A stretch of DNA of 49,708 nucleotides from JBBDYG01 sp040901765 (GCA_040901765.1 JBBDYG010000012.1:1-49708), one strand, 5' to 3'. Counted from the first letter of the stretch, positions 1 through 7,912 are shown. Numbers and translations are program-made. Notes: a model not told the origin generated them from the sequence alone.

Positions 1-73
1 CCAGCGGAAGTAATTGCCAAGTACCTCTGTTGCAATTGATTCTTGACATCACCCATTTGTAATACGGATTGAA

Positions 74-874
74 CTACTTCTGAGGACCGTCGGGGATTGG
101 CGTCTCCTTGTCCCCATCCCGCACGAACGGCTCGCGGACTTGCTTGCCTTGCGGTGCCCTCAGTTCGCGCACCCAGATGTTCCGGAATCGCACGGGATTG
201 CCATGGTCTTGCAGGCTGATGGGGCCTTTCTCGCCGTGCTTTTCCCATTGCGGCGGCCGGTGAAAGGGCGTGTCGCCCAAGAGTTCAAAATTGTTGAGCG
301 TCGCCACGCCGTTGTGAAGTACCGTGATCACGGCCGGCGACTTCAGCGAACCGTTCTCCTCGAACCGCGGGGCGGTCCACAAAATGTCGTAGACGTTCCA
401 CTCGCCCGGCGGCCGCATCGCGTTGACCATCGGCGGAGTCTGCTTGTAGATCGCGCTCGCTTGGCCATCGAAGTACGTTTCGTTGTCGAACGAATCGAGA
501 ATTTGCAGCTCATAGCGGCCCATCAGGAACACGCCGCTGTTGCCGCGTCCCTGGCTCTCACCGGACGGCGGCGTCGGGGCCGACCATTCGATGTGAACCT
601 GGCAGTCGCCGAACTCTTCCTTCGAAGTGATCATGCCGTCGCCGGAGAACGCGATGCCCTCCTTCACGGGCCAATTCTCACCGCCCTGCCACTTCGAGAG
701 ATCGTTGCCGCCGAACAGCACCACCGCGTCGGACGGCGGAGCACCGTTTTCGCCCGGCTCAATGATCGGCGGTTCTTGCCACTCGATGCCGGAGAGGTAT
801 TCCTCAGCCGATGCCGACGATAAGACGACCGAGAGTGCGGCGAGGGTCAACGAAAGATAACTATGAATTTGCAT
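74..874 (-). CDS. DUF1080 (3-keto-disaccharide hydrolase-like) secreted protein, copy A
   Basis: About 266 residues. Begins MQIHSYLSLTLAALSVV, a signal peptide ending near SSASAEE, so export is likely. The rest fits the DUF1080 / 3-keto-glucoside hydrolase-like beta-sandwich: VLFGGNDLSKWQ near the start, GRGNSGVFLMGRYELQILDS in the middle, and ISLQDHGNPVRFRNIWVREL near the end. The family is very abundant in planctomycetes and is associated with polysaccharide or keto-sugar breakdown; the substrate cannot be told from sequence. I chose ATG at 874 over an upstream TTG because an AGGGA Shine-Dalgarno-like stretch lies about 8 nt before it. It follows a paralogue (933-1706) on the same strand, so the two probably form a tandem pair. 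Family is known; substrate is unknown. Confidence 0.9.
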   Translation of the reverse strand: MQIHSYLSLTLAALSVVLSSASAEEYLSGIEWQEPPIIEPGENGAPPSDAVVLFGGNDLSKWQGGENWPVKEGIAFSGDGMITSKEEFGDCQVHIEWSAPTPPSGESQGRGNSGVFLMGRYELQILDSFDNETYFDGQASAIYKQTPPMVNAMRPPGEWNVYDILWTAPRFEENGSLKSPAVITVLHNGVATLNNFELLGDTPFHRPPQWEKHGEKGPISLQDHGNPVRFRNIWVRELRAPQGKQVREPFVRDGDKETPIPDGPQK

Positions 875-932
875 GACTATGTCCCTTGGTGGCAAAGCGC
901 AGCGAGTTGGAAGTACGAATCAAACGGCGCGG

Positions 933-1706
933 TTATTCCTCGCGAAGTTCAGGCTCATGGATCCGCTCACTGGTGAGAGGCTTGATCTCGCGGGCCCAGA
1001 TGTTGCGAAACCGTACGGGGTTCCCATGATCCTGAATATAGAGCGGCAGTTTTTCGGCATGGGGTCGATATTTGGGGATCAGGTCGGAGCGTGTTCCGCC
1101 AACAAGCTCGACATGATTCTGTACCAGCACGCCATTGTGAAGCAGCGTAACATAGGCGGGCGACTTGAGCGTGCCATCTTCACTAAACCGGGGCGCGGTG
1201 AAGGCGACGTCGAACGTGTTCCATTCATGGGGCGGCCTCATCGCGTTCACCAGCGGCGGGGTCTGCTTGTAGATCGCGCCGGCTTGGCCGTCGAAGTAGG
1301 TGTCGTTCTTGTAGGAGTCGAGAATCTGCACCTCGTACAGGCCCATGATGTACAGCCCGCTATTGCCGCGGTCTTGGCCCGACGCATCGGGCATGGGCGG
1401 TGTCATCCACTCGACGTGGAGTTGGAAGTCACCGAACGGCTGCCGGGTGTGGATCGACCCGCCACCATTGACCATCAGGCCCTCTTCGACTCGCCAGTTC
1501 TCGGCATCCGCCCAAGCCGACAGATCTTTCCCATCGAACAAGATGACGGCGTCCGAGGGCGGACCTCCGGAAGTGCCGGGATCGACCACCGGCGGCCGCT
1601 GCCACTCAAGACCCGAAAAGTACCATTTGTCCTGCGCCGAGGCGGTCGACCCCCACACTACGATGGCCAAGAACAACCCCGGAGATGCCAGTTTCCAATT
1701 GCCCAC
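933..1706 (-). CDS. DUF1080 (3-keto-disaccharide hydrolase-like) secreted protein, copy B
   Basis: 257 residues with a signal peptide (LFLAIVVWGSTASAQ) and the same DUF1080 blocks as its downstream neighbour: VILFDGKDLSAWADAENW, DRGNSGLYIMGLYEVQILDS, YFDGQAGAIYKQTPPLVNAM and IQDHGNPVRFRNIWAREI. The start is GTG at 1706, with AGGAG 8 nt upstream. The two copies are clearly homologous along their whole length but well diverged, so this is an old tandem duplication, possibly with different substrates. Transcription runs from this gene into the 74-874 copy with a short spacer. The role in secreted carbohydrate turnover is inferred from the family. Confidence 0.9.
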   Translation of the reverse strand: MGNWKLASPGLFLAIVVWGSTASAQDKWYFSGLEWQRPPVVDPGTSGGPPSDAVILFDGKDLSAWADAENWRVEEGLMVNGGGSIHTRQPFGDFQLHVEWMTPPMPDASGQDRGNSGLYIMGLYEVQILDSYKNDTYFDGQAGAIYKQTPPLVNAMRPPHEWNTFDVAFTAPRFSEDGTLKSPAYVTLLHNGVLVQNHVELVGGTRSDLIPKYRPHAEKLPLYIQDHGNPVRFRNIWAREIKPLTSERIHEPELREE

Positions 1707-1859
1707 GCGAACGGCTCCTGTGGTCGAAAGATTTCACGAGCCAGCATTATCCCAGCTTTGCGGAAGTTACTCAACTACCGCGGCGACCTTGCAGACCGCA
1801 CTTCGTCACGCGATATTAGTGGTCTTCCCAGAACCCATGCAATCGAGCGGAATGAGCCG

Positions 1860-2549
1860 ATGATGCCGGTGGAACAGATCGAGAATCTCAAGCAGAACTA
1901 CACGGATAAATACGTGGTGGTGGACGCTCGCCGGCCGGAACTTGCCCGGTTCCGCGACTTCGTGGGCCAAGTGAAGACCGTGAACATGAGCGGCCGGGCG
2001 CTGGTGCAGTTCGCCGATTACCACCTCAACATCGGCTGGTATGACATTGCGCTCGACTTTCTGAAGGTCGTTGACAAGCCGGCGATCGCTGCGAAGCAAC
2101 CGGCGGAAAAGAAGCACGCCGCCCCGGCGAAGAAGCCGGCCGCGGCCGCCGAGGCGAAGCCGGCGGTTGCCGCCAAACCGGCCATTGCGGGCAAGCCCTC
2201 GGTGGCCGATATCCTTGCCGCGGCCCGCGGCGGCGGAGCGGCCAAATCGGCGGCAAAGGTGCCAATCGCGCCGAAAGCAGCCGCTCCGGCGGCGAAGGGC
2301 GACGCCAAGAAAATGTCGACCGCCGATATCCTGGCAATGGCCCGCGGCAAAGCGGAATCGGCGAATGCCCCACCTGCGGCAAAAGCCCCCGCGGAAAAAC
2401 CTGCCCCACCCGCCGCCGCAGTGCCCCAAGTAGAAGAACCAACCCCGCCCCCCGCTCCGGCAGCCAAACCGCCATCGGGCGCAGTCGACAAGAAGTCCAT
2501 GACGATCGACGACATAATCGCCTGGTGCCGCGAGCACGATAAGCAGTAA
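1860..2549 (+). CDS. Ala/Lys/Pro-rich protein with repeated DIL-type helix motif
   Basis: 229 residues from ATG ATG at 1860/1863; the long open frame upstream is antisense to the DUF1080 gene and was discarded. Residues 1-75 form a compact domain (MPVEQIENLKQNYTDKYVVV ... VQFADYHLNIGWYDIALDFL). The remainder is low-complexity Ala/Lys/Pro with three copies of a short helix motif: SVADILAAARG, STADILAMARG and, at the extreme C-terminus, MTIDDIIAWCREHDKQ. No signal peptide. I do not recognise a named family. The layout (globular head, flexible linker, repeated short helices) suggests a scaffold or adaptor that binds one partner several times. The high coding GC and periodic codons make it a real gene. 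Confidence 0.75.
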   Translation: MMPVEQIENLKQNYTDKYVVVDARRPELARFRDFVGQVKTVNMSGRALVQFADYHLNIGWYDIALDFLKVVDKPAIAAKQPAEKKHAAPAKKPAAAAEAKPAVAAKPAIAGKPSVADILAAARGGGAAKSAAKVPIAPKAAAPAAKGDAKKMSTADILAMARGKAESANAPPAAKAPAEKPAPPAAAVPQVEEPTPPPAPAAKPPSGAVDKKSMTIDDIIAWCREHDKQ

Positions 2550-2553
2550 GCAC

Positions 2554-2618
2554 GCATGTGGACGAGTCCGCCGCGGCGGACTCGAAAATGCGAGTTTCGG
2601 AGAAACTCGCCCACATGC
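2554..2618. terminator. Three-way-junction palindrome between convergent genes
   Basis: An outer stem GCATGTGG (2554-2561) / CCACATGC (2611-2618) encloses two perfect inner hairpins: CGAGTCCGCCGCGGCGGACTCG split around 2563-2584, and GCGAGTTTC-gga-GAAACTCGC at 2590-2610. It fills the gap between convergent genes ending at 2549 and 2618. There is no T run, so it is probably a bidirectional, structure-only terminator or a repeat element. Confidence 0.5.
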
Positions 2619-2917
2619 TACAGCGTGTCGTCGAGCGATTCCTCGCCCGGTTCGGGTTGGCCCACATCGACTTGCGACCAGTCCACATCGGTCCGGTCCT
2701 CGTCGAGCACCTCCAGAATGCGCTGAGCGCGTGGAAGATCGGCTTCCAAAACGAAGATCTCAACCTCCTCGAATGCACCTGGAATAAGCTGGGCTGCTTG
2801 AGCGCCGCCGAGCGTGGCTTCGATGTCGCGATCGGCCAGGGCCGCGACGACCAGGGCGGCCTCCGCTTCGTTGGGGCGAGTCGCGAGACATACGATGTTT
2901 TCGTCGGGCTGAGGCAT
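2618..2917 (-). CDS. DUF2007 putative signal-transducing protein
   Basis: 99 residues, a typical DUF2007 size. The fold signature is the alternation ENIVCLATRPNEAEAALVVA / LADRDIEATLGG / FEEVEIFVLEADLPRAQRIL, a ferredoxin-like domain of unknown biochemical function often described as a prokaryotic signal-transducing protein; the acidic tail is short. Start ATG at 2917 has GGAG 7 nt upstream. It begins 15 nt after the DUF1501 stop on the same strand and is therefore probably the last gene of the DUF1549/DUF1501 operon. Cytoplasmic, with no signal peptide. Confidence 0.75.
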   Translation of the reverse strand: MPQPDENIVCLATRPNEAEAALVVAALADRDIEATLGGAQAAQLIPGAFEEVEIFVLEADLPRAQRILEVLDEDRTDVDWSQVDVGQPEPGEESLDDTL

Positions 2918-2932
2918 TCAATGCTCCCAAGT

Positions 2933-4201
2933 TTAGGCGAAAAGCTCGCGGATCACTTTACCGCCGTTGGCGATTTTCATGGGTCGGCCGCTGTTGCTAG
3001 TGAACACCGTTTGGAGCGAAATGCCAAGGGCCTGGCACACGGTCGCCATCAGGTCTTCGGAGGTATAGGGTTCGGTGGTGACCTGCGTGCCATCGGCATT
3101 GGTCTCGCCGACGGCGATGCCGGGCTTGATATCGCCGCCGCCGATGGCCACGCTCCAAGCTCGGGCATAGTGGTCGCGGCCGGCCGTGCCGTTGATCCGT
3201 GGCGTGCGGCCGAACTCGCCCATCCACAGCACGACCGTATCCGCCAGCAAGCCCCGCTGCTGGAGGTCTTCGACCAGGGCGCTCATCGCGCGGTCCATTT
3301 CGGGAAGCTTGGTGTCGAGCGAAGTAAAGCAGTTCTGGTGCAAGTCCCAACCGCCGAAATCGACTTCGACAAACGGCACGCCGGCCTCCACGAGCCGCCG
3401 CGCGAGCAGGCAGCCGCGGCCAAAGCCGGTGTTCCCATAACGCTCGCGCATCGGCTGCGGTTCGCTCTGCGAATTAAAAGCCTTCATTTGCTCGCTGGTA
3501 AGCAAGGCCCGGGTTTTCTCAAGTACCCGGGCATGATCCACCGCGGCGATGCCGCGCCGCTCGTCGATGAACTTTTTCTCGACCGCTTCGAGCAGCACGA
3601 GGCGATCGCTGAGTCGTTGTTCCTTGCCTTCGAACTGAAGGTCGCGAATTCGTCCGTTGGAATCGACCTGAAACGGGGCATAGGCCATTCCCAGAAAGCC
3701 CGGCCCTTCGCTCGCGCCGCCAATCGAAACAAACGGCGGGATTTCGAGACTCGTGGTCTTATCCTCCATCTCGTGCGATACCACCGCGCCGTAGCTGGGA
3801 TGCTCGATGTTGGGATTGGGAACGTAGCCGGTGTGCATGTAGTACCGGCCGCGCGTGTGGTCGGCCTCGCGGGTGCTCATCGAGCGGACCAGCGAGAGAT
3901 GCTTCATCTGCGGGGCAAGCAGCGGCAGCCTCTCGCTGATCTGAAAATCGCCACCTGTCGAAATCGGCTTCAGCGGGCCGCCGGTCGGCGCGCCGGGCTT
4001 CAAGTCCCAGATGTCGATCGTCGGCGGGCCGCCACTCATCCACAACAGGATGGCCGACTTATGACTCCGCTTGAGCGTCTCAGCGTTTGCCCTCAGCGAC
4101 TGCGTCAGCGCGAGCGCCGGAATCGACCAAGCGGAAAGGCCTGCCAGATGCTGCACGAAATGGCGCCGCGTCATGCCGCGAGGAATTGCGAAAGGCGTCA
4201 C
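2933..4201 (-). CDS. DUF1501 secreted protein (sulfatase-like fold)
   Basis: 422 residues. Recognised by MSGGPPTIDIWDLKPG, a Tat-like leader (MTRRHFVQHLAGLSAWSIPA), GRGCLLARRLVEAGVPFVEV, GGWDLHQNCF, VVLWMGEFGRTPRING and GRDHYARAWSVAIGGG, all typical DUF1501 blocks. The family resembles alkaline-phosphatase/sulfatase-fold proteins and is normally encoded next to a DUF1549/DUF1553 protein, as here. I place the start at GTG 4201 because GGAGGA lies exactly 7 nt upstream; a TTG at 4309 overlapping the upstream stop lacks such a site. Substrate and reaction are unknown. Confidence 0.9.
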   Translation of the reverse strand: MTPFAIPRGMTRRHFVQHLAGLSAWSIPALALTQSLRANAETLKRSHKSAILLWMSGGPPTIDIWDLKPGAPTGGPLKPISTGGDFQISERLPLLAPQMKHLSLVRSMSTREADHTRGRYYMHTGYVPNPNIEHPSYGAVVSHEMEDKTTSLEIPPFVSIGGASEGPGFLGMAYAPFQVDSNGRIRDLQFEGKEQRLSDRLVLLEAVEKKFIDERRGIAAVDHARVLEKTRALLTSEQMKAFNSQSEPQPMRERYGNTGFGRGCLLARRLVEAGVPFVEVDFGGWDLHQNCFTSLDTKLPEMDRAMSALVEDLQQRGLLADTVVLWMGEFGRTPRINGTAGRDHYARAWSVAIGGGDIKPGIAVGETNADGTQVTTEPYTSEDLMATVCQALGISLQTVFTSNSGRPMKIANGGKVIRELFA

Positions 4202-4208
4202 GGAATCG

Positions 4209-4214
4209 TCCTCC
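4209..4214 (-). promoter_or_regulatory. Shine-Dalgarno site that sets the DUF1501 start
   Basis: GGAGGA on the minus strand, 7 nt before GTG at 4201. It decides for the GTG start over the longer frame that begins at TTG 4309. Confidence 0.75.
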
Positions 4215-4305
4215 GAGGGAAATGGACTTTCGCCTTTTAGACATTGGCTATCGGATTGTTCTAAGCTCTGGCCGACAGCCGAGAGCCGAACGCCGACGGC
4301 CTCAC

Positions 4306-6015
4306 TCAATGATTTAGTATAAACTCATTGCTATTCAAAAGCGCCCACCAAATATCTTGTAGCGCCGCACCGACATTTCCTTCGCGGGCGGCAAGCAATT
4401 GGTTGCTGAGGGCCAGTTCGTCCCGCTCCGGCTGCCGGGCCAATGCGGCCAAATACAGATAGTCGATCTTTTCGGCGTTGTCGAGCTTGGCGTCGCCAGC
4501 GATGCGGGCCAGAAAACTACCCGGATCGGTGCTGGTGGCTTTGCGAATCAATTCGCCATTCATCATCATCAAGGCTTGGGGAATCGAGCCGTTAAACGTG
4601 GTGGCTTCGCCGTTTTCGTCGTTTCCAAAGGCCGTGTTGAATTGTTCCAGCCACCGCTGCTTTACCTCCTCGCGCTGGTCGTAGGAGAGGGCGTCGGCCG
4701 CGCCGGTCGCCGTGAGCAGCGATTCGTAAAGCTGCTCCGCCTGCATTTGCCGCAGGTAGAAGTGGCTGAACATCGGCCGCGTGCCGAGTGCCGGGTCGTC
4801 CTTTTCGTTCTGTTTAGTCATTCGGCTGTCGAGAGCGTAGGCATCGGAGAGGACGATCCACCGCTGCAGTTCTCGCAGGTTGTAGCTGGAATTTTTGAAC
4901 TCCTCCGCCAGCCGCTCCATCAACTCGGGGTGCGAGGCCGCATTGTGCGGCCCCATGTCGTCGATCGGCTTGGTGAAGCCGTAGCCGAGGAAATGGCTCC
5001 ACATGCGATTGACAATCGCCGGACCAAACTGCGGCGAGCCGATCACAAGCTGCGCCAGCTCCTGGCGACGATTGACGTTCGCGAGATAGCCGCTGTCGCC
5101 AAAGTCTTCGCCCTTTTCAGCATATTTCGCGGCCAGCGACGTGCCATCGACGAAGACGGGATAGGCTACCTTGAGCTTGCCGTTGCGAAGCTCGTAGTAG
5201 ATTTCAGCCTTGGCCGGATCGCCCCCCTGGCCGGCGAAATCGCGGTCCACCACCCGCGCCAGCCCGCGCCTGTTCGTGTCGGACGCAATGCGTTCAACGC
5301 CTGTCTGGCGGAAGAAGGCGTTCAGTTCCCAGAACTGATTTTGCTTCCATTCGTTGAACGGATGATTGTGGCACTGCGTGCATTGGACGGCCGTGCCGAG
5401 AAAAATCTGCGCCGTTCGGGCAGTCGCCTGCACTCCCTCTTCGGCCATCTTATCGGCGAGGAAATTGGCAGCGCCGTTGAAGTCTTCATCGCCGGGCTGA
5501 CAACTGCCGGTGGCCGTAATCAACTCCATTGCCAAGCGGTCGTAGGGTTTGTTCTTTTGGAACGATCGCCGCAAATATTGTTGCATGCCGGGGCGACTGG
5601 CCATCGAATCCTGAGCGGTTCCGCCCGTACGGCCAATCAGTACGTTCGTCCAGACGGTGGTCCAGTGCGTCGCATATTCTTCGAGATACTCGTCGCCCAA
5701 CAATCGGTCGACGAGTCGCTGTCGCTTTCCGGACTTGCGGTCTTTAAGATAGGTTTGAAGCTCCTTGACGGTTGGAATTCGCCCCACCAGATCGAGGTAA
5801 ACGCGCCGGCACCACGCGCCGTCGGGCGCGTCTTTGCAGGGAGCAATCTGCTGATCGGCCCAGCCCGTCCGCAATTGCTCGTTGATAAGCTCCGCTTGCG
5901 GCGGCGTGCCATCGGCCGAACCGGCTGGCCGCTCGACCGTCGCGGCCGAGCCTTTCATCACTGCACCAGAGTGCAACAGCAGACCAACAGCAACGAAAGC
6001 AATCACTCGAATCAT
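4306..6015 (-). CDS. DUF1549/DUF1553 planctomycete protein
   Basis: 569 residues with an N-terminal signal segment (MIRVIAFVAVGLLLHSGAVM). The DUF1549 part includes WCRRVYLDLVGRIPTVKEL, LVDRLLGDEYLEEYATHWTT and the haem-like CTQCHNHPFNEW motif. The DUF1553 part includes LAQLVIGSPQFGPAIVNRMW, GYGFTKPIDDMGPHNAASHP and LLNSNEFILNH at the C-terminus. Proteins of this pair are secreted or periplasmic and extremely expanded in planctomycetes; they are thought to act in degradation of complex organics, but no activity is established. First gene of the operon with DUF1501 and DUF2007 downstream. Confidence 0.9.
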   Translation of the reverse strand: MIRVIAFVAVGLLLHSGAVMKGSAATVERPAGSADGTPPQAELINEQLRTGWADQQIAPCKDAPDGAWCRRVYLDLVGRIPTVKELQTYLKDRKSGKRQRLVDRLLGDEYLEEYATHWTTVWTNVLIGRTGGTAQDSMASRPGMQQYLRRSFQKNKPYDRLAMELITATGSCQPGDEDFNGAANFLADKMAEEGVQATARTAQIFLGTAVQCTQCHNHPFNEWKQNQFWELNAFFRQTGVERIASDTNRRGLARVVDRDFAGQGGDPAKAEIYYELRNGKLKVAYPVFVDGTSLAAKYAEKGEDFGDSGYLANVNRRQELAQLVIGSPQFGPAIVNRMWSHFLGYGFTKPIDDMGPHNAASHPELMERLAEEFKNSSYNLRELQRWIVLSDAYALDSRMTKQNEKDDPALGTRPMFSHFYLRQMQAEQLYESLLTATGAADALSYDQREEVKQRWLEQFNTAFGNDENGEATTFNGSIPQALMMMNGELIRKATSTDPGSFLARIAGDAKLDNAEKIDYLYLAALARQPERDELALSNQLLAAREGNVGAALQDIWWALLNSNEFILNH

Positions 6016-6490
6016 GTGATGCGATTCAAACTCGGTGGAGGACAGACAAGAATCGAAACTGGACGCGCAGCCACCGTCATCCTATCGTATCGAAAGCAGC
6101 GCCCCAAAGCGCAGCGTAAGAAATTCCGCACGAATTGGATAAAGTTATTCTCGAGCAGCGAGATTGAGGTAGGGCGCTGAGTGTGGCAAAATTAAACACA
6201 TGTTCGATTTTGCAACAGCAGAAACGCAACAGGCGAGCCTGGGAGCCTTGTTCCGAGCAACCCCAGGCTCGCCTTCGAGTATCGGAATTAAGGCAGGTCG
6301 CGAATCTAAGGGAGGGGGGATTAGATTTCGCTAAACTCTTCTCTGCTCTAGGATTCCGACAACAATGCTGCGTTAGCCTCTTCGTCTGCCGACCCCTCTT
6401 CATCTGTTCCGGCCCTGTCGGGAAATGCCTCTTGATTCGGGCCCGGGTCGCGACGACATTTCTACTTAAGCAAACATCATGCCGCCAACC
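6016..6490. other. Gene-poor interval with a perfect inverted repeat
   Basis: No convincing gene. It holds a perfect 13-bp inverted repeat, AGGCGAGCCTGGG (6231-6243) and CCCAGGCTCGCCT (6262-6274), with an 18-nt loop, which looks like a dispersed intergenic hairpin. Open frames here (for example 6077-6496 minus) have unlikely composition. Confidence 0.5.
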
Positions 6491-6530
6491 GGACACACAA
6501 AATCAGGTGGTGGGTGGTTAAGTGTGTCCG
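6491..6530. repeat. Palindromic element PE1 at outer edge of the IS1-like copy
   Basis: CGGACACAC and GTGTGTCCG pair across a loop containing GGTGGTGGGTGG, just past the transposase stop. The plus-strand string CCGGACACACAAAATCA recurs exactly at 12331-12347, and CACACAAAATCA again at 15788-15799. It is likely an end or hot-spot sequence of the mobile element. No target duplication could be identified. Confidence 0.5.
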
Positions 6531-6533
6531 ACT

Positions 6534-7487
6534 TTATTCCCCGACGTTTTCGATCATTTCTCGGATGGTCCAAACGTGGTTCTCTAGGCCGTGGGCCATT
6601 GCCGGGGTTTCGCCTTTGAGGCTGCGATGCTTCCGACAGTAGTTGTAGTGGCAGAACATGAGGGCGAGAGCGGCCCGGTGATTCTTGACCCGCTTTGAGA
6701 AGCAGTAGGTAAGCCGTCCCATCCGTTTGCAGAACGTGCGAATCGAGCCGTTCATGCGCTCGCAGTGGGAAGTGCAAATCCGGTGGCCTTCCGGCAGCCC
6801 CAGGATGCGGATTTTCTTGGATTGCACTATCCGAGCGGGCGAATACTTCCGGCGATCCTCTGCGCCTCCTTCCTTGAATATCTTAATCATCATGCCGTAG
6901 TCCACCCGGCCACCAAGGTTGTGCTGCATGGCGGCAGGGTACGGACTCCAGCCATCGCTGCTAAGGTGAAACTTGCCTTCGGTGGTATGCCTTAGCTTTC
7001 GGGCGAATTTGAAAGTGTTTTCCTCATTCCGGCGACCCAGGTGCCAAGTAAGAAGTAGCTTGGTGGACCGCTCGATTGCCGTGAAGCAATAGAAGTCCCC
7101 GACGCCGCCGACAATCTTGTTGCGTTTGGCGGTGGCCTTTTTGCAGTAAACATACTGCCAGATTTCGTCAACTTGAATATCATCGCACCGGACGGCCTTG
7201 ATATTATGCGCCATGTATTGCTCGCATTGCTCGCCCACCATAACGAGTAGGTCGAGAACGGTCTGCTTGTCGGTATTTGTGAGGCGACAAGCGGCCCTTA
7301 CGCTCATTCCCTCGCAGAGCATCCCGATAATCTGGACGGCGCGATCCATGCCGATCCGCATACCGCCTAGCTTGCGGGTCGATTCCGTCCAGCTAATGCC
7401 GCAGTCTTTACATCGCCAGCGGATAGCGCCTGTACGGGTTGTGCCATTTCTCTTGCAGTTCTCATGCTGGCAAACGGCCATAATCAT
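6534..7487 (-). CDS. IS1-family-like transposase, single full-length frame
   Basis: 317 residues. N-terminal zinc-finger-like Cys 6, 11, 26 and 29 (CKDCGISW), then a helix-turn-helix stretch (residues about 45-85, GMSVRAACRLTN). The catalytic domain has a DDE triad: D107 in QVDEIWQY, D178 in SSDGWSPYP and E243 in HCERMNGSIR. It also has CFSKRVKNHRAAL, the block shared with InsB of IS1. Classical IS1 makes its transposase by a frameshift; here zinc finger and DDE domain are in one frame. All key residues are present, so the enzyme may be active. Start ATG 7487 lies inside a stable hairpin stem (see leader). A second copy at 14317 has lost the catalytic core. Confidence 0.85.
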   Translation of the reverse strand: MIMAVCQHENCKRNGTTRTGAIRWRCKDCGISWTESTRKLGGMRIGMDRAVQIIGMLCEGMSVRAACRLTNTDKQTVLDLLVMVGEQCEQYMAHNIKAVRCDDIQVDEIWQYVYCKKATAKRNKIVGGVGDFYCFTAIERSTKLLLTWHLGRRNEENTFKFARKLRHTTEGKFHLSSDGWSPYPAAMQHNLGGRVDYGMMIKIFKEGGAEDRRKYSPARIVQSKKIRILGLPEGHRICTSHCERMNGSIRTFCKRMGRLTYCFSKRVKNHRAALALMFCHYNYCRKHRSLKGETPAMAHGLENHVWTIREMIENVGE

Positions 7488-7556
7488 AGCGAAACTTCCC
7501 CAGGGCTGGGGCTTTCGCTATGATTCAGGTGTGTAGGCTGGAATCTGGCGAAAGCC
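7482..7556 (-). promoter_or_regulatory. Switchable leader sequestering the transposase start codon
   Basis: On the minus-strand transcript, AATCATAGCGAAA (7525-7513) pairs perfectly with TTTCGCTATGATT (7494-7482), which contains the ATG, around an inner CCCCAG/CTGGGG stem that also hides the GGGGAAG ribosome site. Farther upstream GGCTTTCGC (7556-7548) is complementary to GCGAAAGCC (7518-7510), so pairing of those two would free the start codon. The same three segments occur in copy 2. Structure is seen; the switching function is inferred. Confidence 0.6.
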
Positions 7557-7568
7557 GGTTTCTAGTTG

Positions 7569-7606
7569 CCCGCGACGGTGTTACAAGCACTGTCGCGGGT
7601 TTTTTT
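7569..7606 (+). terminator. Rho-independent terminator between transposase and RHH gene
   Basis: CCCGCGAC (7569-7576) pairs with GTCGCGGG (7592-7599), followed by seven T on the plus strand. Copy 2 has the equivalent hairpin with different bases (14200-14236), so the structure is conserved. It would end an RNA antisense to the transposase leader, or shield the RHH promoter. Confidence 0.75.
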
Positions 7607-7637
7607 CTTTCACTGCCCTCATTGTAACTGCTGTTAA

Positions 7638-7714
7638 TTTCGTGTCAATACACGAAATAGGTACTTAGCAAGATTTTCCTGTATTGACACGAAAGAATCG
7701 CAAGCTAGGCTTGC
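7638..7714 (+). promoter_or_regulatory. Operator-like palindromes upstream of RHH gene 1
   Basis: TTTCGTGTCAATACACGAAA (7638-7657) is a perfect palindrome with a 4-nt centre. Its left half recurs inverted as TGTATTGACACGAAA (7680-7694), which also supplies a TTGACA -35-like box. A third palindrome, GCAAGCTAGGCTTGC (7700-7714), lies just before the RHH start. The arrangement fits autoregulation by the RHH protein (inference). Confidence 0.55.
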
Positions 7715-7717
7715 AGT

Positions 7718-7909
7718 ATGGGAACATCCAAGAGTCCGGTGGGTCGACCCCCAAAAAAGGTCAAGGAAATAAACCCCGTGCGGCAGATAGGTCGCTGGCC
7801 GGATGACCAATGGGAGCTTATCCGAGCCGCGGCCGACCGCTCCGGGGTATCCGTGGCAGAATGGGCAAGGGACATTCTCTTGCGTGCCGCAAAGCGATCC
7901 GTAAAATGA
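7718..7909 (+). CDS. Small ribbon-helix-helix-like DNA-binding protein 1
   Basis: 63 residues. The basic N-terminus contains an AT-hook-like VGRPPKK, followed by a short strand (VRQIGRW) and two helices (DDQWELIRAAADRSG, SVAEWARDILLRAAKR), the layout of RHH/CopG or MobC-type regulators. It aligns with the protein at 13932-14108 (GRPP; SAWIRDKLSRAAKRG). It is divergent from the IS1-like transposase and ends 3 nt from the 3' end of an opposing tRNA-like gene. Two of its four Ile codons are ATA, the codon that the adjacent tRNA anticodon would read. Likely represses its own and possibly the transposase promoter; the target is inferred from the operator-like repeats. Confidence 0.7.
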   Translation: MGTSKSPVGRPPKKVKEINPVRQIGRWPDDQWELIRAAADRSGVSVAEWARDILLRAAKRSVK

Positions 7910-7912
7910 AAG

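Noticed and set aside
873..1859. N-terminal extension of the Ala/Lys-rich protein
   Set aside because: It is antisense to the DUF1080 gene at 933-1706; coding character of the plus frame starts at ATG 1860.
6077..6496. 139-codon minus-strand frame
   Set aside because: Covers a palindrome, has no ribosome site and an implausible Arg/Cys-rich composition.
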